A stretch of 64,000 bases of DNA from Stenotrophomonas cyclobalanopsidis (GCF_008710035.1 NZ_VYKI01000001.1:174857-238856), one strand, 5' to 3'; counted from the first letter of the stretch, positions 1 through 8,626 are shown. Numbers and translations are program-made. The notes: generated by a model not told the origin, from the letters alone.

Positions 1-73
<73 letters not shown>

Positions 74-83
74 TCGACTCTAC
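74..83. repeat. 3' fragment of a GTAG palindrome
   Basis: The ten bases TCGACTCTAC match the last bases of the TCGAC-type GTAG palindromes found at 5351-5680 and 40594-40616. Only the right arm is present; the rest is lost in the homopolymer block. Confidence 0.5.
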
Positions 84-116
84 AAAACAACAACGGGCCC
101 CGCAGGGCCCGTTGTT
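84..116 (-). terminator. Rho-independent terminator of the OmpW-like gene
   Basis: A 12-bp perfect stem (89-100 with 105-116) closes a CGCA loop. On the minus strand it is followed by a T-rich tail, the complement of 81-88. It lies 25 bp past the stop codon at 142. Confidence 0.85.
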
Positions 117-141
117 TCAACACAGTAGAGCAGGCAACCGC

Positions 142-771
142 TTAGAAGCGCGCACCGATGCCGAAGCCCACGGTCCACGGGTCAAGCTTGGCTTCGCCCA
201 CCTTCTGGCCGGCGACCTTCAGGTCCGGGCGCGAGTGCATGTAGCGGGCATCGGCGCGGGCAAACCAGGTGGAGTTGATGTTCATGTCCACACCCACGGT
301 GCCGATGGCACCCTTGGCGTCCTTCAGGCGGATGTCATCGCCACCGGCGAAGTTCTCGTTGCTGAAGGCCGACTGGAAGTAACCCACGCCCACGAACGGA
401 CGGAACACATTGTCAGCCTGGCCGAAGTGGTACTGGCCGCTCAGCGCGACCGGCTGCTGCTCGACGCTGCCCAGGCGGGCATTGCCCGGACCCTTGACGC
501 GGTGGTCGAACTTGTCGGCAGCTCCCCACAGCTCAACGGCCCAGTTGTCGTTGACGTAGTAGCTGAAGCTGACGGTCGGCGCCGGGCCGCCATCAACCTT
601 CTTGATGCCGTCGATCGGATCGTTCTTCGGCTGCAGCAGCGATACACCACCAACCACGGCAAAATGCTTGCCCGAGGCGGTGTCTGCGGAGCTGCTGTCC
701 TGCGCGAAGGCAGCAGGAGCGAAGGCAGCGGAGGTCAGCAGGGCGAGGCTCAGAATACGGATGGAGCGCAT
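142..771 (-). CDS. OmpW-family outer-membrane beta-barrel protein
   Basis: The 209-residue product starts with a signal peptide cleaved after AFA (about residues 1-23). It ends in a terminal phenylalanine, the usual C-terminal signal for insertion into the outer membrane by the Bam complex. The length, the repeated amphipathic strands and the segment FRPFVGVGYFQSAF fit the eight-stranded OmpW family, which forms small hydrophobic channels. The ATG at 769-771 is preceded on the minus strand by a purine-rich ribosome site. The gene is monocistronic with its own terminator. The substrate cannot be inferred. Confidence 0.85.
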   Translation of the reverse strand: MRSIRILSLALLTSAAFAPAAFAQDSSSADTASGKHFAVVGGVSLLQPKNDPIDGIKKVDGGPAPTVSFSYYVNDNWAVELWGAADKFDHRVKGPGNARLGSVEQQPVALSGQYHFGQADNVFRPFVGVGYFQSAFSNENFAGGDDIRLKDAKGAIGTVGVDMNINSTWFARADARYMHSRPDLKVAGQKVGEAKLDPWTVGFGIGARF

Positions 772-958
772 GGGGGATATCTCCTGTTGTTTCTTGTTTT
801 GGGCCCCCGGTTGCGGGGTGATGCCACCGTAGTCGCCTCAACATGAATCGAATCCGACGCGCGTTAAAATTTGGTTTTCATTGTTCAGCGGGCAGAGAGA
901 AACCGCTGTTTTATAGGGGTTTCATGCATATGCGATTGTTCATGCAGTTGGAGGGAAT

Positions 959-1474
959 GTGAGCGGCGATGCGTTGTGCATCGGCCTGCCTGCGCACGTT
1001 GATCGCGATTGCCGCGTGCTGGTGCTGGGCTCGATGCCCGGTGTCGCCTCGCTGCAGGAACAGCAGTACTATGCACATCCGCGCAACCGTTTCTGGCCGC
1101 TCCTCGGGGATCTGTGCGGGTTCGATCCGGCGCTTGCCTACGAGGCGCGGCTGCGCGCGCTCGCCAATGCCGGTGTCGGCCTGTGGGATGTGATCGGCCA
1201 ATGCGAGCGGCGGGGCAGCCTGGATGCGGACATCGTGCGCGGTTCGGAAGTCCCCAATGCGCTGCCCGCACTGATTACCGGCCTGCCGCGGCTGCGTCTG
1301 GTCGCCTGCAATGGCGGGGCGGCCTGGCAGGCACTGCAGCGCTGGGTTGTGCCGGATCTGGCAGCAACGCCGGCGCTGCTCGCGCTGCCGTCCACCAGCC
1401 CGGCCAATGCCGCGTGGTCCCTGCCGCGCCTGCGCCAGGCCTGGCAGCCGCTGGCTGACGCGCTGGCGACATGA
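959..1474 (+). CDS. DNA-deoxyinosine/uracil glycosylase (UDG superfamily)
   Basis: The 171-residue protein has the motif GSMPG (residues 24-28) in place of the GINPG of Mug, and the late motif LPSTSPAN near residue 142. This pair marks the hypoxanthine-DNA glycosylase branch (family 6) of the uracil-DNA glycosylase fold, which removes deaminated bases in base-excision repair. It starts with GTG at 959, because an upstream in-frame TAG at 914 excludes an earlier start. GGAGGG sits only three bases upstream. An ATG at 957 overlaps but is followed at once by TGA. Family assignment is strong; whether inosine or uracil is preferred is inference. Confidence 0.85.
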   Translation: MSGDALCIGLPAHVDRDCRVLVLGSMPGVASLQEQQYYAHPRNRFWPLLGDLCGFDPALAYEARLRALANAGVGLWDVIGQCERRGSLDADIVRGSEVPNALPALITGLPRLRLVACNGGAAWQALQRWVVPDLAATPALLALPSTSPANAAWSLPRLRQAWQPLADALAT

Positions 1475-1575
1475 AGCGGACATCGTCGGGACAATACGCT
1501 ACCCACTGGAAGTGCCCGCAGGCCTTTGGCAACAGCGTGTCCCGGCGGCGTGCGTACTGAAAACACCTGTAACGG

Positions 1576-1604
1576 TTGGCGCTGGCCCCCTCTGGCCGCA
1601 CAAT
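1576..1604 (+). promoter_or_regulatory. Candidate sigma-70 promoter of aceF
   Basis: TTGGCG at 1576-1581 and CACAAT at 1599-1604 are separated by 17 bp and lie about 40 bp upstream of the aceF ATG. The match is moderate and based on consensus only. Confidence 0.4.
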
Positions 1605-1641
1605 AGACGTTTCCCTACACCAGATTGCCGGAGTTATCCCC

Positions 1642-3348
1642 ATGGCCGAAATCAAGGAAGCACTTGTCCCCGATATCGGTGACTACAGCGATATCCCGGT
1701 AATCGAGGTGCTTGTCGCCGTCGGCGACACGGTCAAGAAGGACCAGGGCCTGGTGACGCTGGAGAGCGACAAGGCCACGATGGAAGTGCCGTCCTCGGTT
1801 GCCGGTGTGGTCAAGGAAATCAAGGTCAAGGTCGGCGACAACCTCTCCGAGGGCAAGGTCGTGGCCCTGATCGAAGTGGCTGAAGGCGAGGCTGCCAAGC
1901 CGGCTGCTGCTGCCCCGGCCCCGGCCAAGGCCGCTGCCCCGGCTGCCGCCACCCAGAGCGCCCCGGCCGCTGCTGCGCCGGCCGCCCCGGCTGCCAGCGG
2001 CGGTGCCGTTGAAGCGCTGGTGCCGGACATCGGCGATTACACCGACATCCCGGTCATCGAAGTGCTGGTCGCCGTCGGCGATACGGTCAAGAAGGACCAG
2101 GGCCTGGTCACGCTGGAAAGCGACAAGGCCACCATGGAAGTGCCGTCCTCGGTCGCTGGCGTGGTCAAGGAGCTGAAGGTCAAGGTTGGCGACACCCTGT
2201 CGCAGGGTGCCGTGGTCGCCATCATCGAGTCAGAAGGCGCTGCCGCGCCGGCCCCGACCAAGGCGGCCGCTGCCGCCGCCCCGGCCGCTGCCGAGACCGC
2301 CACCAAGGTCGAGCCGGTCGCCGTTCCGGCCCAGCCGGACAAGCTGGCCGCGCGCGAGATCGCCTCGGCCGGTACCCCGACCAGCCCGCCGGTGCAGTTC
2401 AACGCCGATGGCGTGCTGCCGGCCAAGGTGCCCTACGCCACCCCGGCCGTGCGCGTGTTCGCCCGCGAACTGGGCGTGGACCTGCTGCAGATCAGCGGCA
2501 CCGAAAAGGGCGGCCGCATCACCAAGGGTGACGTGCAGAAGTTCGTCAAGGCCGCGCTCAGCGGTGGCGTGCCGGCCGCAGCCGGTGCTGCCGTCGCCGC
2601 CGGTGGTGGCTTGAACCTGCTGCCGTGGCCGAAGGTCGACTTCAGCAAGTTCGGCGAGACCGAAGTGCAGCCGCTGTCGCGCATCAAGAAGATTTCCGGT
2701 GCGAACCTGGCCCGCAACTGGGCGATGATCCCGCACGTCACCCAGTTCGAACAGGCCGACATCACCGACCTGGAAGGCTTGCGCGTGGCGCTGAACAAGG
2801 AGAACGAGAAGGCCGGCATCAAGCTGACCATGCTCGCCTTCCTGATCAAGGCCAGCGCCGCGGCGCTGAAGAAGTTCCCGGAATTCAACGCCTCGCTCGA
2901 TGCCAGCGGTGAAAACCTGACCCTGAAGAAATACTTCCACATCGGCTTCGCCGCCGATACTCCGAACGGCCTGGTCGTGCCGGTCATCCGCGACGTGGAC
3001 AAGAAGGGCGTGGTGCAGATCGCGCAGGAAACCACCGAACTGGCCAAGAAGGCGCGTGACGGCAAGCTGGGCCCGGCCGACATGAGCGGCGGCTGCTTCT
3101 CGATCAGCTCGCTGGGCGGCATCGGTGGCACCGCGTTCACCCCGATCGTCAACGCACCGGAAGTGGCCATCCTCGGCGTCTCCAAGTCCGCCATCCAGCC
3201 GGTCTGGAACGGCAAGGAGTTCGCACCGAAGCTGATGCTGCCGCTGTCGCTGAGCTACGACCACCGCGTCATCGATGGCGCCCTGGCCGCACGCTTCACC
3301 ACGTACCTGTCGCAGGTACTGGCCGACATGCGCCGCGTGCTGCTGTAA
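1642..3348 (+). CDS. aceF: Pyruvate dehydrogenase E2, dihydrolipoamide acetyltransferase
   Basis: The 568-residue E2 core subunit carries acetyl groups on lipoyl arms and passes them to CoA. Two lipoyl domains are visible (about residues 4-75 and 122-193) with lipoylated lysines K44 and K162 in the context ESDKA. They are joined by Ala/Pro-rich linkers. A peripheral-subunit-binding domain follows (about 262-300), then the catalytic domain ending in YDHRVIDG with H541 and D545. ATG 1642 is chosen over the TTG at 1576 because MAEIKEALVPDIG is the normal start of a lipoyl domain. The E1 gene aceE is not adjacent. lpd follows 107 bp downstream and is probably cotranscribed. Confidence 0.97.
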   Translation: MAEIKEALVPDIGDYSDIPVIEVLVAVGDTVKKDQGLVTLESDKATMEVPSSVAGVVKEIKVKVGDNLSEGKVVALIEVAEGEAAKPAAAAPAPAKAAAPAAATQSAPAAAAPAAPAASGGAVEALVPDIGDYTDIPVIEVLVAVGDTVKKDQGLVTLESDKATMEVPSSVAGVVKELKVKVGDTLSQGAVVAIIESEGAAAPAPTKAAAAAAPAAAETATKVEPVAVPAQPDKLAAREIASAGTPTSPPVQFNADGVLPAKVPYATPAVRVFARELGVDLLQISGTEKGGRITKGDVQKFVKAALSGGVPAAAGAAVAAGGGLNLLPWPKVDFSKFGETEVQPLSRIKKISGANLARNWAMIPHVTQFEQADITDLEGLRVALNKENEKAGIKLTMLAFLIKASAAALKKFPEFNASLDASGENLTLKKYFHIGFAADTPNGLVVPVIRDVDKKGVVQIAQETTELAKKARDGKLGPADMSGGCFSISSLGGIGGTAFTPIVNAPEVAILGVSKSAIQPVWNGKEFAPKLMLPLSLSYDHRVIDGALAARFTTYLSQVLADMRRVLL

Positions 3349-3455
3349 CGCACCGCTTCGCCCCCACCGTGCGGCCGCTGCCCCTTGGCGCGGCCGCGTG
3401 AACAGATGCAGTGACAGCCCGCCGGCGCCGCCGGCCGGGCACGAGGAAAACCACC

Positions 3456-5264
3456 ATGGCCACGATTGAAGTCAAGGTTCCCGACATCGGCGATTACAGC
3501 GATGTGCCGGTGATCGAAGTGTTGGTCGCCGTCGGCGATACGGTGAAGAAGGATCAGGGTCTGGTGACCCTGGAATCGGACAAGGCCACCCTGGAAGTGC
3601 CGTCCTCGGCCGCCGGCGTGGTCAAGGAAATCAAGGTCAAGCTGGGTGACACCCTCTCCGAAGGCGCCGTGGTCGTGGTGCTGGACGCTGAAGGTGCCGC
3701 CGAAGCCCCGGCCAAGGCCGCAGCGCCCGCCCCGGCGGCAGCCGCCCCGGGCAGCAAGCCGCCGGTGACCCCGTCGCACCGCGCCCCGGCCGAGCCGGCG
3801 TCACCGAAGCCGGCGCTGTCCAGCGGCAAGCCGGCTGACATCGAATGCGAAATGGTCGTGCTGGGCTCGGGCCCGGGCGGCTACACCGCCGCCTTCCGTG
3901 CCGCCGACGTCGGCCTGGACACCGTGCTGGTCGAGCGTTACGCCAGCCTCGGCGGCGTTTGCCTCAACGTTGGCTGCATTCCGTCCAAGGCCCTGCTGCA
4001 CGCCGCAGCGGTCATCGACGAAGTGGCCCATGCCGGTGATTTCGGCGTCGAATTCGGCAAGCCGACCATCACCCTGGACAAGCTGCGCCAGTACAAGGAA
4101 AAGGTCGTCAACCAGCTGACCAAGGGCCTGGCCGGCATGGCCAAGCAGCGCAAGGTCCGCAGCGTGCAGGGCGTCGGCAAGTTCATCTCGGCCAACGAGC
4201 TGGAAATCACCGCCGCTGACGGCAGCACCCAGCTGCTGCGCTTCCAGAAGTGCATCATCGCCGCCGGTTCGCAGGCGGTGAAGCTGCCCAACTTCCCGTG
4301 GGACGACAAGCGCGTGATGGATTCCACCGACGCGCTGGAGCTGGCCGAAGTGCCGGGCTCGCTGCTGGTCGTCGGCGGCGGCATCATCGGCCTGGAAATG
4401 GCCACCGTGTATGGCGCGCTGGGCAGCAAGGTCACCGTGGTCGAGTTCATGGACCAGCTGATGCCGGGCGCCGACAAGGACCTGGTCAAGCCGCTGGCCG
4501 ACCGCCTGAAGAAGCAGGGCATCGACGTCCACCTGAAGACCAAGGCCTCGGGTGTCACCGCCGATGCCAAGGGCATCACCGTGACCTTCGAAGCTGCCGA
4601 GGAAGGCCAGACGCCTGCCCTGGCGCAGGGCACCTTCGACCGCGTGCTGGTGGCCGTGGGCCGCTCGCCGAACGGCAGGAAGATCGATGCCGAGAAGGCC
4701 GGCGTGCAGGTCACCGACCGCGGCTTCATCCCGGTCGACCGCCAGATGCGCACCAACGTGCCTCACATCTTCGCCATCGGCGACATCGTCGGTAACCCGA
4801 TGCTGGCCCACAAGGCCACGCACGAAGGCAAGCTGGCCGCCGAAGTGGCTGCCGGCCACAAGAAGGAATGGGTCGCCCGCGTGATTCCGTCGGTGGCCTA
4901 CACCAACCCGGAAATCGCCTGGGTCGGCGTCACCGAGACCGAAGCCAAGGCCAAGGGCCTGAAGGTCGGCGTGGCCAAGTTCCCGTGGGCCGCCAGCGGC
5001 CGCGCGATCGGCATCGGCCGTACCGAGGGCTTTACCAAGCTGATCTTCGACGAAGAGACCCACCGCATCATCGGTGGTGCCATCGTCGGCGTGCACGCCG
5101 GTGACCTGCTGGCCGAGATCGGCCTGGCCATCGAGATGGGTGCCGAAGCCGAAGACATCGGCCACACCATCCATGCGCACCCGACGCTCAGCGAATCGGT
5201 GGCGATGGCCTCGGAAATCTACGACGGCACGATCACCGATCTGTACCTCCCCAAAAAGAAGTAA
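3456..5264 (+). CDS. lpdA: Dihydrolipoamide dehydrogenase (E3) with N-terminal lipoyl domain
   Basis: The 602-residue flavoprotein reoxidises the dihydrolipoyl groups of E2 with FAD and NAD+. Residues 1-80 are an extra lipoyl domain with the ESDKA lysine, absent from E. coli Lpd but known in Neisseria and Xanthomonas-type enzymes. After an Ala/Pro linker come the FAD-binding GSGPGG motif, the redox disulfide C169-LNVG-C174, an NAD-binding GGGIIG motif and the C-terminal interface with HAHPTLSE. ATG 3456 has GAGGA eight bases upstream. It sits directly behind aceF and ends in a strong terminator. Confidence 0.97.
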   Translation: MATIEVKVPDIGDYSDVPVIEVLVAVGDTVKKDQGLVTLESDKATLEVPSSAAGVVKEIKVKLGDTLSEGAVVVVLDAEGAAEAPAKAAAPAPAAAAPGSKPPVTPSHRAPAEPASPKPALSSGKPADIECEMVVLGSGPGGYTAAFRAADVGLDTVLVERYASLGGVCLNVGCIPSKALLHAAAVIDEVAHAGDFGVEFGKPTITLDKLRQYKEKVVNQLTKGLAGMAKQRKVRSVQGVGKFISANELEITAADGSTQLLRFQKCIIAAGSQAVKLPNFPWDDKRVMDSTDALELAEVPGSLLVVGGGIIGLEMATVYGALGSKVTVVEFMDQLMPGADKDLVKPLADRLKKQGIDVHLKTKASGVTADAKGITVTFEAAEEGQTPALAQGTFDRVLVAVGRSPNGRKIDAEKAGVQVTDRGFIPVDRQMRTNVPHIFAIGDIVGNPMLAHKATHEGKLAAEVAAGHKKEWVARVIPSVAYTNPEIAWVGVTETEAKAKGLKVGVAKFPWAASGRAIGIGRTEGFTKLIFDEETHRIIGGAIVGVHAGDLLAEIGLAIEMGAEAEDIGHTIHAHPTLSESVAMASEIYDGTITDLYLPKKK

Positions 5265-5265
5265 T

Positions 5266-5286
5266 GCCGGGCCATGCCCGGCGGGC
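5266..5286. repeat. GTAG-less GCCGGGC palindrome
   Basis: GCCGGGCCATGCCCGGC immediately follows the lpd stop codon. It is the core of the common palindrome in this window but lacks the GTAG head. Confidence 0.7.
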
Positions 5287-5302
5287 ATTTGGTGCGGCAT
5301 GA

Positions 5303-5327
5303 AAAACCCGGCGAAAGCCGGGTTTTT
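5303..5327 (+). terminator. Terminator of aceF-lpd
   Basis: A ten-bp stem, AAAACCCGGC paired with GCCGGGTTTT, closes a GAAA loop and runs into a T tract. It lies 38 bp after the lpd stop. Confidence 0.9.
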
Positions 5328-5350
5328 TGTGTGCGGGAGCGTCCGGGGGG

Positions 5351-5680
5351 AGAGTCGACTGTCAGTCGACTATCGCGCGCAGCGCGGGCCTGCATGGGTT
5401 ACGGCGAAGGGCAGTCGACTCTACCGGCCGAGCGCGCGCAGCGCGGGCTTGCATGGGTTCCGGCGAAGGGCAGTCGACTGACAGTCGACTCTACCGGCCG
5501 AGCGCGCGCAGCGCGGGTATCCAGGCGGTCCGGCGGAGGGGTAGAGTCGACTGTCAGTCGACTATCGCGCGCAGCGCGGGCTTGCATGGGTTCTGGCGAA
5601 GGGCAGTCGACTGACAGTCGACTCTACCGGCCGAGCGCGCGCAGCGCGGGCTTGCATGTCGACTGACAGTCGACTCTACC
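5351..5680. repeat. Five-unit array of TCGAC-type GTAG palindromes
   Basis: This 330-bp gene-free stretch between convergent genes consists of about five units of roughly 50-75 bp. Each unit has a palindromic core built on AGTCGACTGACAGTCGACT and the shared spacer GCGCGCAGCGCGGG, often followed by TTGCATGGGTT. Units alternate in orientation: cores read GTCGACTGTCAGTCGAC near 5354 and 5546 and GTCGACTGACAGTCGAC near 5474, 5608 and 5659. One junction, 5414-5425, keeps only the right arm. The elements belong to the GTAG-headed REP family of S. maltophilia. No coding potential is evident. Confidence 0.9.
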
Positions 5681-5693
5681 GCTCCCACGCGGC

Positions 5694-5730
5694 ACAAAAA
5701 ACGCGGCGCCGGTTGCCCGGGCGCCGCGCT
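5694..5730 (-). terminator. Terminator of the 5753-6571 gene
   Basis: On the minus strand CGCGGCGCC pairs with GGCGCCGCG (5702-5710 with 5720-5728) and is followed by six T (complement of 5696-5701). It lies 23 bp past the stop codon. Confidence 0.85.
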
Positions 5731-5752
5731 GGGGAGATCGGGTGACGCTCGA

Positions 5753-6571
5753 TCAGAAGGTCATGCTGATGCCGGCCACCGGGCCCTTGAACTCCTGCTT
5801 CAGGCCGATCACGCCGTCGCTGCCCTTCTGGTCCACGTCCAGCTTGAACCAGTCATAGCCGGCGAACACGCCGAAGGTCTCGGTGAAGCGGTATTCGACG
5901 ATGGCGTTGGCGCGGCTCAGGTCGCCGTCGTAGTCGTCAAAGCTGCCCCACTTGGTGTTCAGGTACTGGCCCTGGATGTTGATCAGCCAGCGGTCAGCCG
6001 GGGTGAAGCTCAGGCGCGCGCCAACCACCGGGGCCACGCCGCTCTCGCTCTCATCCAGGAAGCGGCCGCTGTACACGTTGCCCAGGTCGGCAAAGCCCTT
6101 GGCGCTCACCTTTGCCCACTCGGCGCCCAGCTGCAGGCCCATGTCGAACTTCTCGGTGTCCACCACCGAGTAGTCGTACACCAGGCTGGCGACCTGGTAC
6201 TTCAGTTCGGCCTTGACGAAGCTACCTTCCGGCACGTTGATCTGGCCGAAGGCAATGCCGTCATCCAGGGTCTCGCGGCGGTCCTTGTCCCACTTGAAGT
6301 AGTCGAAGATCAGGCGCTGGCGGTCGCTGAAGCGGAACACGCCGTCAATGCGCGGCTCCCACTCCTTGCCGCCCATCTTGAAGTCTTCACTGACGTTGAC
6401 ATCCTGGCCGGCAACGGTGGTGTTGCCGCGGATGGTGTTGTCGTTCTCGATGTTCATGGCACCCACGCGCAGCGTGAAGCGCGGATCGCCCTCGGCAGCA
6501 TGGGCGGCATTGGCGAACGAGGCGCCGGCGGCGAGCAGCGAGAGGGCGAGCAGGGTGGGTACGGGGCGCAT
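5753..6571 (-). CDS. Outer-membrane beta-barrel protein of unknown function
   Basis: The 272-residue product has a signal peptide (about residues 1-25, ending AHA), alternating polar/hydrophobic strands, and a C-terminal F preceded by GISMTF, all typical of an outer-membrane barrel. Repeated forms such as VEYRFTETFGVFAGYDWF suggest 10-12 strands. The size is near OmpW/OmpA-barrel proteins, but no family motif is recognised. The start ATG (6569-6571) has AAGGA upstream on the minus strand. A perfect 5+5 inverted repeat about 65 bp upstream may be an operator. Substrate unknown. Confidence 0.75.
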   Translation of the reverse strand: MRPVPTLLALSLLAAGASFANAAHAAEGDPRFTLRVGAMNIENDNTIRGNTTVAGQDVNVSEDFKMGGKEWEPRIDGVFRFSDRQRLIFDYFKWDKDRRETLDDGIAFGQINVPEGSFVKAELKYQVASLVYDYSVVDTEKFDMGLQLGAEWAKVSAKGFADLGNVYSGRFLDESESGVAPVVGARLSFTPADRWLINIQGQYLNTKWGSFDDYDGDLSRANAIVEYRFTETFGVFAGYDWFKLDVDQKGSDGVIGLKQEFKGPVAGISMTF

Positions 6572-6635
6572 CGCAGAGTCCTTGCAGTGGTTAATTCGGA
6601 ATGAAGGCCACTGTGCCGGACGTGAGCGTCCACCC

Positions 6636-6647
6636 TACGTGAACGTA
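6636..6647. promoter_or_regulatory. Candidate operator upstream of the OM protein gene
   Basis: TACGT-GA-ACGTA is a perfect inverted repeat lying between two direct GTCCAC hexamers (6629-6634 and 6650-6655 approximately). It is 65-76 bp upstream of the start at 6571, a normal place for a regulator site. The regulator is unknown. Confidence 0.35.
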
Positions 6648-6659
6648 TGGTCCACGCCG

Positions 6660-6931
6660 CGTAGACGGTTCAGCGCCGTCATGGCGCTGCAAAGAAGATG
6701 GCCCCGGAGCGGACTACGGGGCCATCCTGGGACCTGCGGGGCGAAGCGTCGACGAGGTTGCTGCAGGCAGGTCGAAAGATAGGACAGGCGGCGCTCCGGA
6801 AAGTTCCGCGGCCTGCGACCAAAGTTGAATGCGCTGCATCGCAACATGGTGCGGACGCTATTGTCCCCCCTGTGGGCCGTAAAAATCCTGCCGATCCGGC
6901 AACTTGCGGCTCCGCGGATGAACAGGCAGCG
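6660..6931. other. Intergenic stretch with no recognised gene
   Basis: Between the divergent OM protein gene and the atp operon promoter there are only short open frames with no ribosome site and no recognisable protein. Nothing else is seen. Confidence 0.6.
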
Positions 6932-6932
6932 G

Positions 6933-6962
6933 TTGTCTCACAAATTGTCCCACTGATATAAT
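6933..6962 (+). promoter_or_regulatory. Sigma-70 promoter of the atp operon
   Basis: TTGTCT at 6933-6938 and a perfect TATAAT at 6957-6962 are separated by 18 bp, about 70 bp upstream of atpI. This is the best sigma-70 match in the window and fits a strongly expressed housekeeping operon. Confidence 0.75.
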
Positions 6963-7031
6963 TTGGCGGCTCGATGAGGCACGCACGCTGTAACGGCCTC
7001 CGCCCTTCACAAGAACCATGTGGGACATCCT

Positions 7032-7400
7032 GTGCTGAACTCCGTTGAAGCGGGTCGGCGACTGATGCTGCGCGCCGCGGTCTATCCGCTGGTCGCAGTG
7101 GCTGTCCTGGCCCTGGCATTCCTGCTGATGGCGGGGCAGAAGGCCGCACTGGGTGCGCTGCTGTCCGGCGTGGCGGTCTCGGCCGGGGGTTGGGTGGCGG
7201 CGCGGATGGCACTGAGCGGGGGCGCAGTTGCAGCAGGTTCGGCGATGGCGCGCCTGATCATTGCGGTAGTTGCGAAGTGGGCAGTCGTTTTCGGCGTCCT
7301 GCTGGCGGGTTTCCTGGTCTTCAAGCTGCCTGCATTGGCGCTGTTGGCCGGTATCGCCGTCGGTTTGATGTTCCAGGTCCTGGCTCTGGCCAGGCGTTGA
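7032..7400 (+). CDS. atpI: ATP synthase subunit I (AtpI)
   Basis: The small four-helix membrane protein of about 122 residues is the first gene of the ATP synthase operon. In other bacteria it helps assemble the c-ring. Hydrophobic segments run from about residue 12 to 110. I prefer GTG 7032 (MLNSVEAGRR), which has GGGA seven bases upstream. GTG 7020 is an alternative adding four residues. An out-of-frame ATG at 7018 starts a six-codon frame that ends at TGA 7038, overlapping this start. atpB follows after 30 bp. Confidence 0.85.
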   Translation: MLNSVEAGRRLMLRAAVYPLVAVAVLALAFLLMAGQKAALGALLSGVAVSAGGWVAARMALSGGAVAAGSAMARLIIAVVAKWAVVFGVLLAGFLVFKLPALALLAGIAVGLMFQVLALARR

Positions 7401-7430
7401 CAGAATTCAATTAACTAAGGTTCCGGACAC

Positions 7431-8231
7431 ATGGCGGGCGAGGCTCTAACCCCTACCAGCTACATCCAGCATCACCTGCAGAACCTGACCGCACCGGTCG
7501 GCAACGGCGAAGGGATGTTCTGGCACATCCACGTCGATACCTTCCTCACCGCCGTCCTGATGGGCCTGGTGATCGTGGTCGCGTTCTGGATGGGTACCCG
7601 CAAGGCCACCGCCGGCGTGCCGGGCAAGTGGCAGGCCTTCGTCGAAATCTGCCTGGAGTTTGTTGACCGCCAGGCCAAGGACACCTACCACGGCAAGAGC
7701 AAGCTGGTCACGCCGATCGCCATCACCATCTTCTTCTGGATTCTGCTGATGAATCTGCTGAAGATGATCCCGGCCGATTTCATCGCCAAGCCGCTGGAAA
7801 TGGCCGGTGTCCACTACTGGAAGCCGGTGCCGACCGCTGACGTCAACGCCACCCTGGGCATGGCCTTCAGCGTGTTCTTCCTGATGCTGTTCTTCGCGCT
7901 GAAGTCGAAGGGCCTGCTGGGCTTCATCAAGGAATTCCTGACGGCGCCGTTCGGCAAGTGGATGATGCCGTTCAACCTGATCCTCAACATCGTCGAGTGG
8001 CTGAGCAAGCCGATCTCGCTGGCGATGCGACTGTTCGGCAACATGTTCGGCGGCGAAATCGTGTTCCTGCTGATCTGGGTGCTGGGTGGTGCCGGTTTCT
8101 TCGGTGCCATTGCCGGTGGTGCATTCGGTCTGGGCTGGATGCTGTTCCACCTGCTGGTGATCCCGCTGCAGGCCTTCATCTTCATGATGCTGTCGATCGT
8201 GTACCTGAGCCTGTCGGAAGACGCTCACTAA
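7431..8231 (+). CDS. atpB: ATP synthase F0 subunit a
   Basis: The 266-residue membrane subunit forms the two proton half-channels next to the c-ring. The essential arginine is seen as R200 in the conserved stretch LAMRLFGNMFGGE, followed by the C-terminal helix with QAFIFMML. Five or six transmembrane helices are apparent and the length is normal. Second gene of the operon. Confidence 0.97.
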   Translation: MAGEALTPTSYIQHHLQNLTAPVGNGEGMFWHIHVDTFLTAVLMGLVIVVAFWMGTRKATAGVPGKWQAFVEICLEFVDRQAKDTYHGKSKLVTPIAITIFFWILLMNLLKMIPADFIAKPLEMAGVHYWKPVPTADVNATLGMAFSVFFLMLFFALKSKGLLGFIKEFLTAPFGKWMMPFNLILNIVEWLSKPISLAMRLFGNMFGGEIVFLLIWVLGGAGFFGAIAGGAFGLGWMLFHLLVIPLQAFIFMMLSIVYLSLSEDAH

Positions 8232-8288
8232 AGTTCCAAGCTTCAACCAGTTTCACCTTCATCCGTTTCATCACCCTTAGCAACTTAG

Positions 8289-8609
<321 letters not shown>

Positions 8610-8626
8610 TACAGCGGTTTGAGACG

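Noticed and set aside
2230..3264. Long minus-strand open frame inside aceF (and similar long antisense frames in lpd, atpA, atpD, glmS, prlC and dapF)
   Set aside because: They are shadows of high-GC genes on the other strand, with His/Gln/Arg-rich translations and no ribosome sites.
5351..5680. Second possible CRISPR-like array
   Set aside because: Units alternate in orientation and share spacer sequence, as in REP clusters; no cas gene or leader.
6698..6961. 87-residue plus-strand frame before the atp promoter
   Set aside because: No ribosome site, no recognisable domain, and it runs into the atp promoter.
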